Program-made: the position numbers and the translations under genes
Shown here: piece by piece, positions 23,828 to 31,599 of the stretch
How the letters are laid out: every line of letters starts with the position of its first letter
How positions within the stretch are numbered: the stretch's first letter is position 1
DNA from: TC-15 sp034437275
GTDB taxonomy: Bacteria > Chloroflexota > Anaerolineae > Aggregatilineales > Aggregatilineaceae
Direction of reading: 5' to 3'
Length of the DNA stretch: 33,978 nucleotides
Assembly (NCBI GenBank): GCA_034437275.1
Contig: DAOTUD010000191.1
Coordinates: 1 to 33,978, forward strand
Notes under the pieces: generated by a model
Database searches by the model: none
What the model saw: only the letters and a program-made list of their open reading frames with translations
Told to the model about the DNA's origin: nothing

Positions 23828-24369
23828 ATCAGTTCCTCCCAGTGTTAGTTTCGCACAAACGAGTCCGGCTGTCTAACACCCCCCCCGGCACATGGGGCTT
23901 CCAAACGTTTTAACCTCATGATGTATCGAAGGGTCCTGCGGCGCATGTTGTGCCTGCTTCCGCGTCTCATCCTACTGGGGAGCGGCGGACGCGGCACAGG
24001 GCGGAACCGTCCCCGCCGAACTCACAGAGGATATCACGCCATTTCTGCGCTGTATCGCTTTGATCGGCAGCGTGGGGGAAGCGGTGCGCTGCCCGAGAGG
24101 CCATTTGAGAAGTTCTGTTTGTGCGCGTTTTGGCCCTCATCCCCAACCCTTCTCTCTCAGGGAGAGGGACCCGGCTCCACCGGAAGGGTGAGGGCTTTTC
24201 AAACAGCGTCTGATCTACGACAACCGGCCCACGCCTTGCCGGGAATCTGGCATAACGTGGGCCAGTAATGAGTGTCTATTTACCACCGATGACCTGGAAC
24301 TGTGCCGCCGCGCGCGCAGCATGGGGGACTGCCGCCGCTGCTGCTGGATCACCCGTCCAGGAAAGCGAG
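23828..24369. other. Long intergenic region with possible gene remnant
   Basis: About 540 bases between the fusion gene and signal peptidase. Besides the repeat at 24115-24206, one plus-strand frame at about 23928-24100 reads with protein-like composition (GGTVPAELTEDITPFLRC and onward) but has no start or ribosome site and runs into the repeat. It could be a decayed gene fragment; I cannot name a family. No promoter or terminator stands out. Confidence 0.35.
24115..24206. repeat. MITE-like palindromic repeat (copy C)
   Basis: A 92-bp element with outer inverted ends CTGTTTG/CAAACAG and inner arms GGCCCTCATCC and GGGTGAGGGC. A CCCTTCTCTC-GGGAGAGGG hairpin sits in the middle. It shares the CCCTC/GAGGG architecture with the copies near 15, 19463 and 33864. 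Confidence 0.65.
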
Positions 24370-24963
24370 CTAATAGTCCGGGGCCAGCAGGATGTCCACC
24401 CCATCCAGCGGCCAGTAGCGCACCCGCGCGATCCCGTTGATCGCCGCGACGGGGACGGGGCCGAAGGAATGGCTGTCGTAACTGTGGTTGCGGTTGTCGC
24501 CCAGCACAAAATATTCGTCCGGGCCGAGCACCCACGTACCGTCACACGCGCTCACCGTGCAGAACTCCGCGACGTACGGCTCCGCGAGCAGGTCCCCGTT
24601 GACATACACCCGCCCGGCACGCAGCGTGATGATCTCGTTGGGCAGCCCGACCACACGCTTGATCAGCAGATCGCTGTTGCTGGGCGAGTCGAGCACGACC
24701 ACATCGCCGCGCGATGGCCCGTCGAGCAGCATCGACACGCGGTCGACGATGACGCGCTCGCTGGTGTGCAGGCTCGGCTCCATGCTGGCCCCGTCGACCA
24801 CGTACCGCGGGATAACCGCATCCATCGCCATCCGCGCCACGAGGATGATCACCACCCACTGGATAACCTCCCGGAACCAGTTACGCTGCCGGCGTTTGCG
24901 GGGCGGCTCAGGTTCCGGGGATACGGGGTAGGCCCAGCCGTCACCATAATAATTGGAGTTCAT
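24370..24963 (-). CDS. lepB: Signal peptidase I
   Basis: Predicted 197-residue membrane-anchored endopeptidase that removes signal peptides from Sec and Tat substrates. A basic stretch (PRKRRQRNWF) precedes one membrane span (VIQWVVIILVARMAMDAVI). The catalytic serine is at about residue 60 in VDGASMEPSL and the general-base lysine at about 102 in LLIKRVVGLPNE. The box E motif VLGDNRNHSYDSHSFG is intact. The ATG at 24963 is preferred; an in-frame TTG at 25014 would add 17 residues. The ribosome site (GTGAGG) is weak and close. Two cysteines lie in an inserted EFCTVSACDGTW loop and could form a disulfide. It is divergent from galE. Confidence 0.95.
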   Translation of the reverse strand: MNSNYYGDGWAYPVSPEPEPPRKRRQRNWFREVIQWVVIILVARMAMDAVIPRYVVDGASMEPSLHTSERVIVDRVSMLLDGPSRGDVVVLDSPSNSDLLIKRVVGLPNEIITLRAGRVYVNGDLLAEPYVAEFCTVSACDGTWVLGPDEYFVLGDNRNHSYDSHSFGPVPVAAINGIARVRYWPLDGVDILLAPDY

Positions 24964-25005
24964 CGCCTCACTGCTTCCACTTTCAGAACGACCACAATCT
25001 AGTTC

Positions 25006-25049
25006 ATTGTACAATCAATCCGCCGGCGCCGGCTATTTTCTTAGAAAAT
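25006..25049. promoter_or_regulatory. Three adjacent palindromes between lepB and galE
   Basis: Perfect palindromes lie side by side: ATTGTACAAT (25006-25015), GCCGGCGCCGGC (25022-25033) and ATTTTCT-T-AGAAAAT (25035-25049). They sit upstream of both divergent genes and could be regulator binding sites. No regulator gene is adjacent, so the role is open. Confidence 0.4.
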
Positions 25050-25080
25050 CCTAATATTCGCAGGGCCACAGCAGCGCAAG

Positions 25081-25109
25081 TTGAGCGCGGCCCCCGGCTC
25101 AGCTATACT
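25081..25109 (+). promoter_or_regulatory. Promoter of galE
   Basis: TTGAGC (25081-25086) and TATACT (25104-25109) with a 17-base spacer. The leader to the ATG at 25156 is about 40 bases and contains AGGGAG. Confidence 0.7.
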
Positions 25110-25155
25110 TAGGCGCGTTTAGCGACATTATATATGTGAGGGAGTTCAGACTATC

Positions 25156-26154
25156 ATGCACGTTTTGATCACGGGCGGCGCGGGCTATGTCGGCTCGGCC
25201 ACCGCCGCATACTTTCTGGCCGCCGGGCATCAGGTCACCGTCTTCGACAGCCTGGTGAAAGGCCACCGCGCCGCGATCCCGGCAGACGCAGCCTTCATCC
25301 AGGGCGACCTGGGCGATCCGGCGGGGCTGGAGGTGCTGTTCCAGGCCCAGCCGTTCGACGCGGTCGCGCACTTCGCCGCCTTCATCGAGGCCGGGGAGTC
25401 GATGCAGCTCCCAGGCAAGTATTTCGACAACAACGTGACCAACACCCACCACCTGATCACCGCTATGCTCAAGCACGGCGTCACCAAGCTCATTTTCTCG
25501 TCGTCGGCGGGGGTGTACGCCAGCAAGGACGCCCCGCTGACCGAAGACGATCCCTTCGGACCGGCCAGCGTCTATGGCGAGACCAAGCTGATGATCGAGC
25601 GCATGTTGAAATGGTACAGCGCCACCACGCCGCTGCAATACGCCGCGCTGCGCTACTTCAACGCCTGCGGCGCGATGCTGGCCGAAGACGGCACGCCGGT
25701 GCGCGGCGAAGACCATCACCCGGAAACACACCTGATCCCGCTCACGCTCCAGGTGCCGCTGGGCCAGCGCGACACGATTTACATCTTCGGCACGGACTAC
25801 AACACGCCGGACGGCACCTGCATCCGCGACTACGTCCACATCGAAGACCTGGCCTCGGCGCATGTGCTGGCGCTGGAGGCGCTGGACGATGGCCGCCAGC
25901 AGATGATCTATAATCTGGGTAACGGACGCGGCTACAGCGTGAAGGAAGTGATCGACGTAGCGCGCGACGTGACCGGTGTCGACTTCCCCGCCACCGAAGC
26001 CGACCGCCGCCCTGGCGACGCGGACATGCTGATCGCCTCGGCGGAGAAGATCAACGACGAGCTTGGCTGGGAGCCGCGCTTCCCAGATTTGAAGGACATC
26101 ATCGCCACCGCGTGGGCCTGGCACAACGCACACCCGGACGGCTACGCGGATTAG
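25156..26154 (+). CDS. galE: UDP-glucose 4-epimerase
   Basis: Predicted 332-residue extended short-chain dehydrogenase that interconverts UDP-glucose and UDP-galactose (some members also act on the N-acetyl forms), supplying sugars for surface polymers. The NAD loop is ITGGAGYVGS at residues 5-14. The catalytic set is SSS at about 115-117 and Tyr140-x3-Lys144 in SVYGETK. YFNACGAM, HLIPLTLQ and GTCIRDYVHIEDLA are galE hallmarks. The ribosome site AGGGAG precedes the ATG. A glycosyltransferase gene follows after 21 bases, suggesting an operon. Confidence 0.95.
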   Translation: MHVLITGGAGYVGSATAAYFLAAGHQVTVFDSLVKGHRAAIPADAAFIQGDLGDPAGLEVLFQAQPFDAVAHFAAFIEAGESMQLPGKYFDNNVTNTHHLITAMLKHGVTKLIFSSSAGVYASKDAPLTEDDPFGPASVYGETKLMIERMLKWYSATTPLQYAALRYFNACGAMLAEDGTPVRGEDHHPETHLIPLTLQVPLGQRDTIYIFGTDYNTPDGTCIRDYVHIEDLASAHVLALEALDDGRQQMIYNLGNGRGYSVKEVIDVARDVTGVDFPATEADRRPGDADMLIASAEKINDELGWEPRFPDLKDIIATAWAWHNAHPDGYAD

Positions 26155-26175
26155 ACGAGAGCAGGACAGGCAGCG

Positions 26176-27324
26176 ATGCACATTGCACTCAACGGCTGGT
26201 TTTGGGACCAACCCCACACTGGCAGCGGCCAATATCTACGGAACCTGGCAGCGGCGCTGGATGCGCTGGACGCCGACCTGCGGCTGACGCTGGTCGTGCC
26301 GCAGCACATCACCACGCTGCACCACCTGCCGGACAACATCGACGTGCTGCCGGTGCGCACCCGCTTTCGCGGCCACCTGCGCAAGGTGTGGTTCGAGCAG
26401 CGGAACTTTCCGCGCGCCCTCGAGCATCTGCAGGCCGATATCGCGCATGTGCCGTACTGGGGGCCGCCGCTGCGCTCGCCTGTGCCGCTGGTCTGCTCCG
26501 TGCTGGACGTGATCCCGCTGGCGGTCCCGGCCTACAACGACGGCTTCACCACGCGGCTGTACACCAGCCTGGTCCGGTCCGCCGCCAAAGGAGCCACGCA
26601 CCTGCTGACCATTTCCGAAGCCAGCAAAACCGACATCGTGCAGTACATCGGCGTGCCCGCCGACCGGGTGAGCGTGACGCCGCTGGCGGCTGCGCCGGCC
26701 TTCAGCCCGGAGCCAGCCCCGGACCACGACGAAGCCGTGCGCGCGCGCTACGGGCTGGACGATGTGTACGACTTCGTGCTGTACCTGGGGTCCTATGCGG
26801 TCCACAAAAACGTGGAGCTGCTGCTGGCGGCGTATACCTACGTGGCGCAGGGCATGGGGCCGGAGGTGCCGCTGGCGCTGGCCGGACACACGCCCCCGGC
26901 ATGGGGCACGGCGCGCTTCCCGGACCTGCCCGCCTACGCCGACGCGCTCGACCTGAGCGACGACTACGTGCGCTGGATCGGCCCGGTGGACGAAGCCGAC
27001 AAGCCCGCGTTGTACCGCGCGGCGAGTGTGTTCGCCTTCCCCAGCCGTTACGAAGGCTTTGGGCTGGGGCCGCTGGAAGCGATGGCCAGCGGCACGCCGG
27101 TGGTGGCGTGCCGGGCGTCGTCTGTGCCGGAGGTGGCCGGGGATGCGGCCTTTCTGGTCGCGCCTGACGCCTCCAGAGAGATGGGCGGTGCGCTGATCTC
27201 GCTGCTCACCCAGCCGGAACACGCGGCCCGCCTGCGTGCGCGCGGATTGGCGCGGGCGGCAGACTTTAGCTGGGCACGCACCGCCGCGGGCACCCTGGCC
27301 GCCTACGAGCAGGTCCTGCGCTGA
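26176..27324 (+). CDS. GT4-family glycosyltransferase, galE partner
   Basis: Predicted 382-residue GT-B glycosyltransferase. The N-terminus HIALNGWFWDQPHTGSGQYL is typical of the mannosyltransferase-B-like branch. The acceptor domain has QADIAHVPYWGPPLRSPVPL, and the donor domain has YDFVLYLGSYAVHKNVELLL and the signature SRYEGFGLGPLEAMASGTPV followed by SSVPEVAGDAAFLVAPD. AGGACAGG lies a few bases before the ATG. It is separated from the main minus-strand glycosyltransferase run, and its coupling to galE hints at a galactose-containing product. Specificity is inferred only. Confidence 0.92.
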   Translation: MHIALNGWFWDQPHTGSGQYLRNLAAALDALDADLRLTLVVPQHITTLHHLPDNIDVLPVRTRFRGHLRKVWFEQRNFPRALEHLQADIAHVPYWGPPLRSPVPLVCSVLDVIPLAVPAYNDGFTTRLYTSLVRSAAKGATHLLTISEASKTDIVQYIGVPADRVSVTPLAAAPAFSPEPAPDHDEAVRARYGLDDVYDFVLYLGSYAVHKNVELLLAAYTYVAQGMGPEVPLALAGHTPPAWGTARFPDLPAYADALDLSDDYVRWIGPVDEADKPALYRAASVFAFPSRYEGFGLGPLEAMASGTPVVACRASSVPEVAGDAAFLVAPDASREMGGALISLLTQPEHAARLRARGLARAADFSWARTAAGTLAAYEQVLR

Positions 27325-27346
27325 TCATCAAAACGCAGTATACTGG

Positions 27347-27377
27347 GTGGGCTTGCCCACACACCATAATATATAAT
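27347..27377 (+). promoter_or_regulatory. Palindrome and -10 element before the aminotransferase gene
   Basis: GTGGGC-TT-GCCCAC (27347-27360) is a perfect inverted repeat. A consensus TATAAT lies at 27372-27377 and no good -35 stands 17 bases upstream of it. The palindrome occupies the place of the -35, suggesting an activator or repressor site. Confidence 0.4.
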
Positions 27378-27405
27378 GACTCGTTAATTCAGGAGCATCT
27401 CACCT

Positions 27406-28566
27406 ATGCGCGATTTTGTATCTAATCGGGTGCAATCTGTGCCCCCATCCGGCATCCGCCGCTTTTTTGATATCAGCGCCGAGATGGACGATGTGATCTC
27501 GTTGGGCATCGGCGAGCCGGACTTCGTCACGCCGCCGGCTGTACTGCGCGCCGGGATCAAATCGCTGGAACAGGGCCACACGCATTACACCAGCAACAGC
27601 GGCACGCCCAAACTGCGCCGGACGATCTCAACCTATCTCCAGCGGCTGTACGGCATCGAATATGACCCGGACAGCGAAATCCTGGTCACGGTGGGCGTCA
27701 GCGAGGCGCTGTACCTGGCGCTGACGGCGACGATCAACCCCGGCGAGGAAGTGATCGTCCCCCAGCCGAGCTTCGTCTCCTACGCGCCGGAAGTCGCCTT
27801 CGCCAATGGTGTGCCGGTCGTGATCGCCACCTCGGTCGCCAACGACTTCCAGGTCACTGCCGCCGAGATCGAGGCCGCGATCACGCCCCAGACCAAAGCG
27901 ATCCTGATCGGCTATCCCAACAACCCGACCGGGGCCGTGTTGGACCGCGACCGGCTGCGCGCGATTGCCGCCGTCGCCGAAAAGCACGACCTGCTGGTCA
28001 TCTCCGACGAAATCTACGACCGGCTGGTGTACGGCAGCGAGCACACGCACTTCGCCACGCTGCCCACTACACGCCCGCGGACCATCGTGCTCAGCGGCTT
28101 CAGCAAAAGCCACGCGATGACCGGCTGGCGGCTGGGCTATGCCGTCGGGTCGCCCGCCCTGATCGCCGCCATGCGCAAGGTCCACCAGTACACGATCATG
28201 TCCGCGCCCACGACGGCACAGCACGCCATCGCGGCCACGCTGCTGGACATCGACGACGACGTCGAACAGATGCGCGCAGAATACGACCGCCGCCGCCGGT
28301 TGATCGTGCAGGGCTTCAACGCGCTGGGGCTGGCCTGCTTCGAGCCGCGTGGCGCGTTCTACGCCTTCCCCAGCATCCAGGCGACCGGCATGGACGAGCA
28401 GACCTTCGCCGAAAAGCTGCTGGCCGAGGAAAAGGTCGCGGTGATCCCCGGCACGGCCTTCGGGGCCAGCGGGGCCGGGTTCGTGCGGGCCAGCTACGCC
28501 ACCGAGTACGAGCAGATCGAGCAAGCCCTGGAACGTCTCCAGCACTTCATGCAGCGCTACGGCTAG
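27406..28566 (+). CDS. Class I/II PLP-dependent aminotransferase
   Basis: Predicted 386-residue cytoplasmic aminotransferase of fold type I. ISLGIGEPDFVTPP opens the substrate region, YTSNSGTPKLRR resembles the Y-x-G-x-P motif of the aspartate aminotransferase family, and YPNNPTG (Asn about 173), SDEIYDRLVY (Asp about 201, Tyr about 204) and SGFSKSHAMTGWRLGY with the PLP lysine at about 234 are all intact. This is the PatA/AspC-like I-gamma group; the amino donor cannot be fixed from sequence. AGGAG lies 10 bases before the ATG. It may be transcribed separately from galE. The unknown gene at 28641 follows with its own promoter. Confidence 0.93.
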   Translation: MRDFVSNRVQSVPPSGIRRFFDISAEMDDVISLGIGEPDFVTPPAVLRAGIKSLEQGHTHYTSNSGTPKLRRTISTYLQRLYGIEYDPDSEILVTVGVSEALYLALTATINPGEEVIVPQPSFVSYAPEVAFANGVPVVIATSVANDFQVTAAEIEAAITPQTKAILIGYPNNPTGAVLDRDRLRAIAAVAEKHDLLVISDEIYDRLVYGSEHTHFATLPTTRPRTIVLSGFSKSHAMTGWRLGYAVGSPALIAAMRKVHQYTIMSAPTTAQHAIAATLLDIDDDVEQMRAEYDRRRRLIVQGFNALGLACFEPRGAFYAFPSIQATGMDEQTFAEKLLAEEKVAVIPGTAFGASGAGFVRASYATEYEQIEQALERLQHFMQRYG

Positions 28567-28572
28567 GCGAAG

Positions 28573-28614
28573 TTGCCAGGAGTGCGCTTTTGTTCCACAA
28601 TGCGAGATGTGGAA
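28573..28614 (+). promoter_or_regulatory. Promoter with inverted repeat over the -10
   Basis: TTGCCA (28573-28578) and CACAAT (28596-28601) with a 17-base spacer. The perfect repeat TTCCACA-N8-TGTGGAA (28593-28614) covers the -10 and start point, as a repressor operator would. Confidence 0.5.
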
Positions 28615-28640
28615 GGTAGCGATGAGCAGGAGGCAGAATC

Positions 28641-29264
28641 GTGGACGCGGACAAACGCCAAGATTTATATGACGAACTCGGCAAAATGATGAACAAGCGG
28701 GCGCGCGCCGCCGCAACGCTGAACGACAACCTGAAAGAGTTTTCGACGCGGCTGTTCGCCGCCATCGAGAAAGTGATTCACGAGGCCCACGTCCAGGGCG
28801 TACGCGGGCTGGGCAAACCGCGCCGGCTGGCGCATCCGGCGGGCGGGGGGCGCGAAGGGCTGCAAATTTTCATCGAAGACTGGAGCATCATCTTCATTCC
28901 AATGCAGGGCTTCGCCCGGCCCAACATCGACGACGAGGCGCGCATCCCGCCGGTGCAGTTCAAGGAACTGTGCGCGCGGATCGGCGTGTTCCTCACCGAT
29001 GATCCCAAAGGCCGCGCCTTTTATGACTTCGTCATCTTCCAGGATCACTCCTGGTTTGCGTGGGGCTATGGCTGGCCGAAGCAGCAGGCCGAAATTGTCA
29101 ACACCGATTTTGAAGCCCTGGCGCTGGAACTCGTCCACAGCTTCGTGGAGGATATCTTCGTGACCTGGTACACGCGCGCCGAGACGGTCCTGGCCGACGC
29201 GATGGCCCCGCAAAAGCAGGCCTACGAGTTTGGCCTGCCGGGCGAGGAGCAACAAGGCGGTTAA
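28641..29264 (+). CDS. Conserved-looking protein of unknown function
   Basis: Predicted 207-residue soluble protein that I do not recognise. The N-terminal 60 residues are helical and charged (KRQDLYDELGKMMNKRARAA). The middle contains hydrophobic strands, IFIEDWSIIFIPMQGFARPN and GRAFYDFVIFQDHSWFAWGY, and the C-terminal part is again helical. No signal peptide or membrane span is present. The start is GTG at 28641 with AGGAGG 7 bases ahead. It sits directly upstream of the origin region, with a terminator after it, so it is a single-gene unit. A link with replication is possible only by position. Confidence 0.75.
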   Translation: MDADKRQDLYDELGKMMNKRARAAATLNDNLKEFSTRLFAAIEKVIHEAHVQGVRGLGKPRRLAHPAGGGREGLQIFIEDWSIIFIPMQGFARPNIDDEARIPPVQFKELCARIGVFLTDDPKGRAFYDFVIFQDHSWFAWGYGWPKQQAEIVNTDFEALALELVHSFVEDIFVTWYTRAETVLADAMAPQKQAYEFGLPGEEQQGG

Positions 29265-29316
29265 GGCCGTGCTGATGAAGGCTGTAACCCTGGGTCTGAC
29301 GGCCTGGGGTTTTTTT
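29264..29316 (+). terminator. Intrinsic terminator before the origin region
   Basis: AACCC-TG-GG and CC-TG-GGGTT form an interrupted stem followed by seven T. An alternative pairing AGGCCGT (29264-29270) with ACGGCCT (29299-29305) overlaps it. It separates the unknown gene from the dnaA upstream region. Confidence 0.75.
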
Positions 29317-29368
29317 GTCGGATTCGCACAAAATAGCATTAAGATCCACAAATTGGGCTTAAAAAATG

Positions 29369-29596
29369 AAAGCTTAAAATTTTCGCGGCGCACAGAAATT
29401 TTAAGGTTGGAAAACGTGCCATTAACCCACATATCCCAAAAACCCCCATATTTGGGGGTCAACCCCCCATCAAACGCCAGATATGGGGGTTACCGCCGCC
29501 ATGACAGAAAGTCGATCTAACCACCTTCAAACGTTTAAACCAACACCCCGGTAGACGTTTTTTGCAAAGCTTAAAAATTTCAAAACTTTAAGCTTT
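29369..29596. repeat. AAAGCTTAAA repeats in the AT-rich region upstream of dnaA
   Basis: AAAGCTTAAA occurs at 29369-29378 and at 29566-29575, and inverted as TTTAAGCTTT at 29587-29596. The last two form a perfect 10-bp inverted repeat with an 11-base loop just upstream of the dnaA promoter. The surrounding bases are strongly AT rich compared with the rest of the window. No exact TTATCGACA box is present on this side. Confidence 0.55.
29426..29491. repeat. Origin-region motif upstream of dnaA (TATCCCA / ATATGGGGGT)
   Basis: CCCACATATCCCA (29426-29438) is followed by ACCCCCATATTTGGGGGT (29442-29459), then AACCCCCCAT (29461-29470) and ATATGGGGGTT (29481-29491). The same two blocks recur downstream of dnaA at 31661-31685, 31831-31862 and in variant form near 32012, 32037 and 32209. 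Confidence 0.65.
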
Positions 29597-29611
29597 TTGG
29601 GCCGAATCCGA

Positions 29612-29640
29612 TTGAGTCTTTGGGCCGAGTTTGTTAAAAT
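29612..29640 (+). promoter_or_regulatory. Promoter of dnaA
   Basis: TTGAGT (29612-29617) and TAAAAT (29635-29640) with a 17-base spacer. The predicted start near 29647 gives a leader of about 170 bases before the dnaA ATG. A 14-bp perfect palindrome CAGGTCTAGACCTG (29760-29773) lies in that leader. Confidence 0.6.
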
Positions 29641-29775
29641 GGTTTTACTCTACAAGCAAGGGGTAATGTTCTTCAGCAACCTCGCCCAAGTCGGGGTTCG
29701 CGACCACAATTTCGGGCATTCATTGCCACTTATACATCATCATAGCGGCACGGTTTTGGCAGGTCTAGACCTGGT

Positions 29776-29805
29776 GGGGATGTTGTGTCCCCGTTCGGAA
29801 AGGGG
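29776..29805 (+). promoter_or_regulatory. Possible RNA switch in the dnaA leader
   Basis: GGGG (29776-29779), CCCC (29789-29792) and GGGG (29802-29805) are spaced so that the central block can pair with either neighbour. The second hairpin would lie directly against the ribosome site of dnaA (GAGG at 29811). Stems of only four to five pairs make this tentative. Confidence 0.3.
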
Positions 29806-29817
29806 TAAACGAGGCGC

Positions 29818-31482
29818 ATGTTGTCGGCACGCGAAGCCTGGGAAGCCACGTTAGGGCAGCTTCAGGTCCAACTCGCGCGCAGCAGCTTCGACACCTGGCT
29901 GCGCGGCGCGGAGTTAGTCGCCTATGAAGACGGCGAATTCGTGATTCGCGTGCGCAATGGCTACGCCAAAGACTGGATCGAAAAACACCTGGACCCGGTC
30001 ATCACCCAAACCCTGAGCAAGATCTTCAAACGAACGGTGCGCCTCAGTTATGTGGTGTCGCTCCCAACCCGCAAGCCGGCCCCCACCGGGCAGGCCGCTG
30101 CCGGGCCGCTGTGGGCGGCTGCCCAGCCACAGGCGCAGACACAACCACAGACGGCGGACGTGACGATCAGCAAAGCCAACGCCGCTCCCCAAGCGCCCAC
30201 CGCCCGTCCCCCGGAACAGGTCGCCAAACCTGAGGCTCCAAAGACCAGCCCCTCGGCGGACAAGTCCCCAGCCAATGGCAAAACGAACGGCGCTGCCGGC
30301 TCCGATGCCGGGGACGCCAGCCCCGCCCAGGCCACATCATCACCCCCCGCGCTGTCGATCAGCGACGACGAAGACCTGGATTATTCGGAGTGGGACCCGC
30401 GCTTCAACAACATCCAGTTTGGGACCACCACCGAGGACGACACCCCGCTCGACGCGCACTACACGTTTGAGGCGTTCGTCACCGGGCCGTGCAACGCCTT
30501 CGCCGCCGCTGCGGCCCAGGCCGTGACCGAGGCCCCCGGCGAGACGTACAATCCGCTGTGTCTATATAGTGGGGTGGGGCTGGGCAAAACGCACCTGCTG
30601 CAGGCGGTCGGCCATGCCTGCCGGAAAGCCGGTAAACGGGTGCGGTACGTCACGGCGGAAGCGTTCACCAACGAACTGGTGGCCGCGATCCGCACGCGCA
30701 AAACCGAAGCCTTCCGCGAACGGTATCGCCATGTCGACGTGCTGCTGATCGATGACATTCACTTCATCGCCGGCAAAGCCAGCACCGAAGAGGAGCTGTA
30801 TCACACCTTCAACGCGATCACCAGCCGCCAGGGACAGATCGTCGTCTCCAGCAGCAAGCATCCGCGCGCCCTGACGAAACTCGACGTCCGGCTGCGCACG
30901 CGCTTTGAGGGCGGGCTGCTGGCCGATATCCAGCCGCCGGGGTACGACACGCGGCTGGCGATCCTGCACGCCAAAGCACGCGCCCAGAAGCACGAACTGC
31001 CTGCCGACGTCGCCGAAGCGCTGGCCCGCCACCAGACATCGACCGTGCGCGAGTTGGAAGGGCTGCTGACGCAAGTGCTCGCCCGCGCGACGCTCACGCG
31101 GCAGCCGCTGACGCGCGATCTGGTTGGCAAAGTGCTCGGCCAACACACACACCAGCCCTCCGCTGCTGCTGCGCCGCCCAAAAAATCCCGGCTGAGCGAC
31201 ATCCTGGAGACGACCGCGACCTATCACCAGTTGTCGCTCGACGACCTGGTCAGCCGCAAGCGCACAAAGGACGTGGTCCGCGCCCGGCACATCGCGATCT
31301 ACCTGGCGCGCGAAGAAACCAACGCCACGCTGCCGGAGATCGGCAAGCTGTTGGGGGGCCGCAAGCACAGCACCATCCTGCACGGCTACAAGAAGATCGC
31401 CGGGGCGTTCGCCGACGACGACGCGCTGCGCCGCGAAGTCGGCAACATCCGCCGCCAGTTGCAGCTTTTCCCCAACAACTGA
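29818..31482 (+). CDS. dnaA: Chromosomal replication initiator DnaA (variant DNA-binding signature)
   Basis: Predicted 554-residue initiator that binds origin boxes and opens DNA. Domain I spans residues 1-80 (REAWEATLGQLQVQLARSSF, then YAKDWIEKHLDPVI). Domain II is an unusually long Ala/Pro/Gln-rich linker, about 85-185, which explains the large size (450-470 is usual). Domain III has NPLCLYSGVGLGKTHLL (Walker A 252-259), VDVLLIDDIHFIAGK (Walker B) and RLRTRFEGGLLADIQPP with the arginine finger region. Domain IV has VVRARHIAIYLAREETNATL and GGRKHSTILHGYKKI, where the family signature is GRDHTTV: Lys516 replaces the base-contacting Asp and Ser518 replaces Thr, while Arg482 and His517 are kept. 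The neighbours are not dnaN or recF. Confidence 0.96.
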   Translation: MLSAREAWEATLGQLQVQLARSSFDTWLRGAELVAYEDGEFVIRVRNGYAKDWIEKHLDPVITQTLSKIFKRTVRLSYVVSLPTRKPAPTGQAAAGPLWAAAQPQAQTQPQTADVTISKANAAPQAPTARPPEQVAKPEAPKTSPSADKSPANGKTNGAAGSDAGDASPAQATSSPPALSISDDEDLDYSEWDPRFNNIQFGTTTEDDTPLDAHYTFEAFVTGPCNAFAAAAAQAVTEAPGETYNPLCLYSGVGLGKTHLLQAVGHACRKAGKRVRYVTAEAFTNELVAAIRTRKTEAFRERYRHVDVLLIDDIHFIAGKASTEEELYHTFNAITSRQGQIVVSSSKHPRALTKLDVRLRTRFEGGLLADIQPPGYDTRLAILHAKARAQKHELPADVAEALARHQTSTVRELEGLLTQVLARATLTRQPLTRDLVGKVLGQHTHQPSAAAAPPKKSRLSDILETTATYHQLSLDDLVSRKRTKDVVRARHIAIYLAREETNATLPEIGKLLGGRKHSTILHGYKKIAGAFADDDALRREVGNIRRQLQLFPNN

Positions 31483-31516
31483 GCCATCAGATCGCCACGC
31501 GCACCGCGTGCCCACC

Positions 31517-31540
31517 ACTCGCCGGACTGGCGAGTTTTTT
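31517..31540 (+). terminator. Intrinsic terminator of dnaA
   Basis: ACTCGCC and GGCGAGT form a 7-bp stem with a GGACT loop, followed by T6 (and more T after one G). It lies 35 bases after the dnaA stop. Confidence 0.85.
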
Positions 31541-31599
31541 GTTTTTCCCACAGCCGCGTCACCCTTCGCAATGTTAAAATTTTGCACCGGCCAGCCCCA

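Noticed and set aside
23918..24268. Open frame of about 116 codons with several Met residues at the start
   Set aside because: Arg-rich, no ribosome site and its second half is the palindromic repeat.
29342..29350. AGATCCACA as a canonical DnaA box upstream of dnaA
   Set aside because: Two mismatches to TTATCCACA and isolated, so not supported.
29230..29520. Plus-strand open frame after the unknown gene
   Set aside because: Runs through the terminator and AT-rich repeats, no ribosome site; a chance frame.
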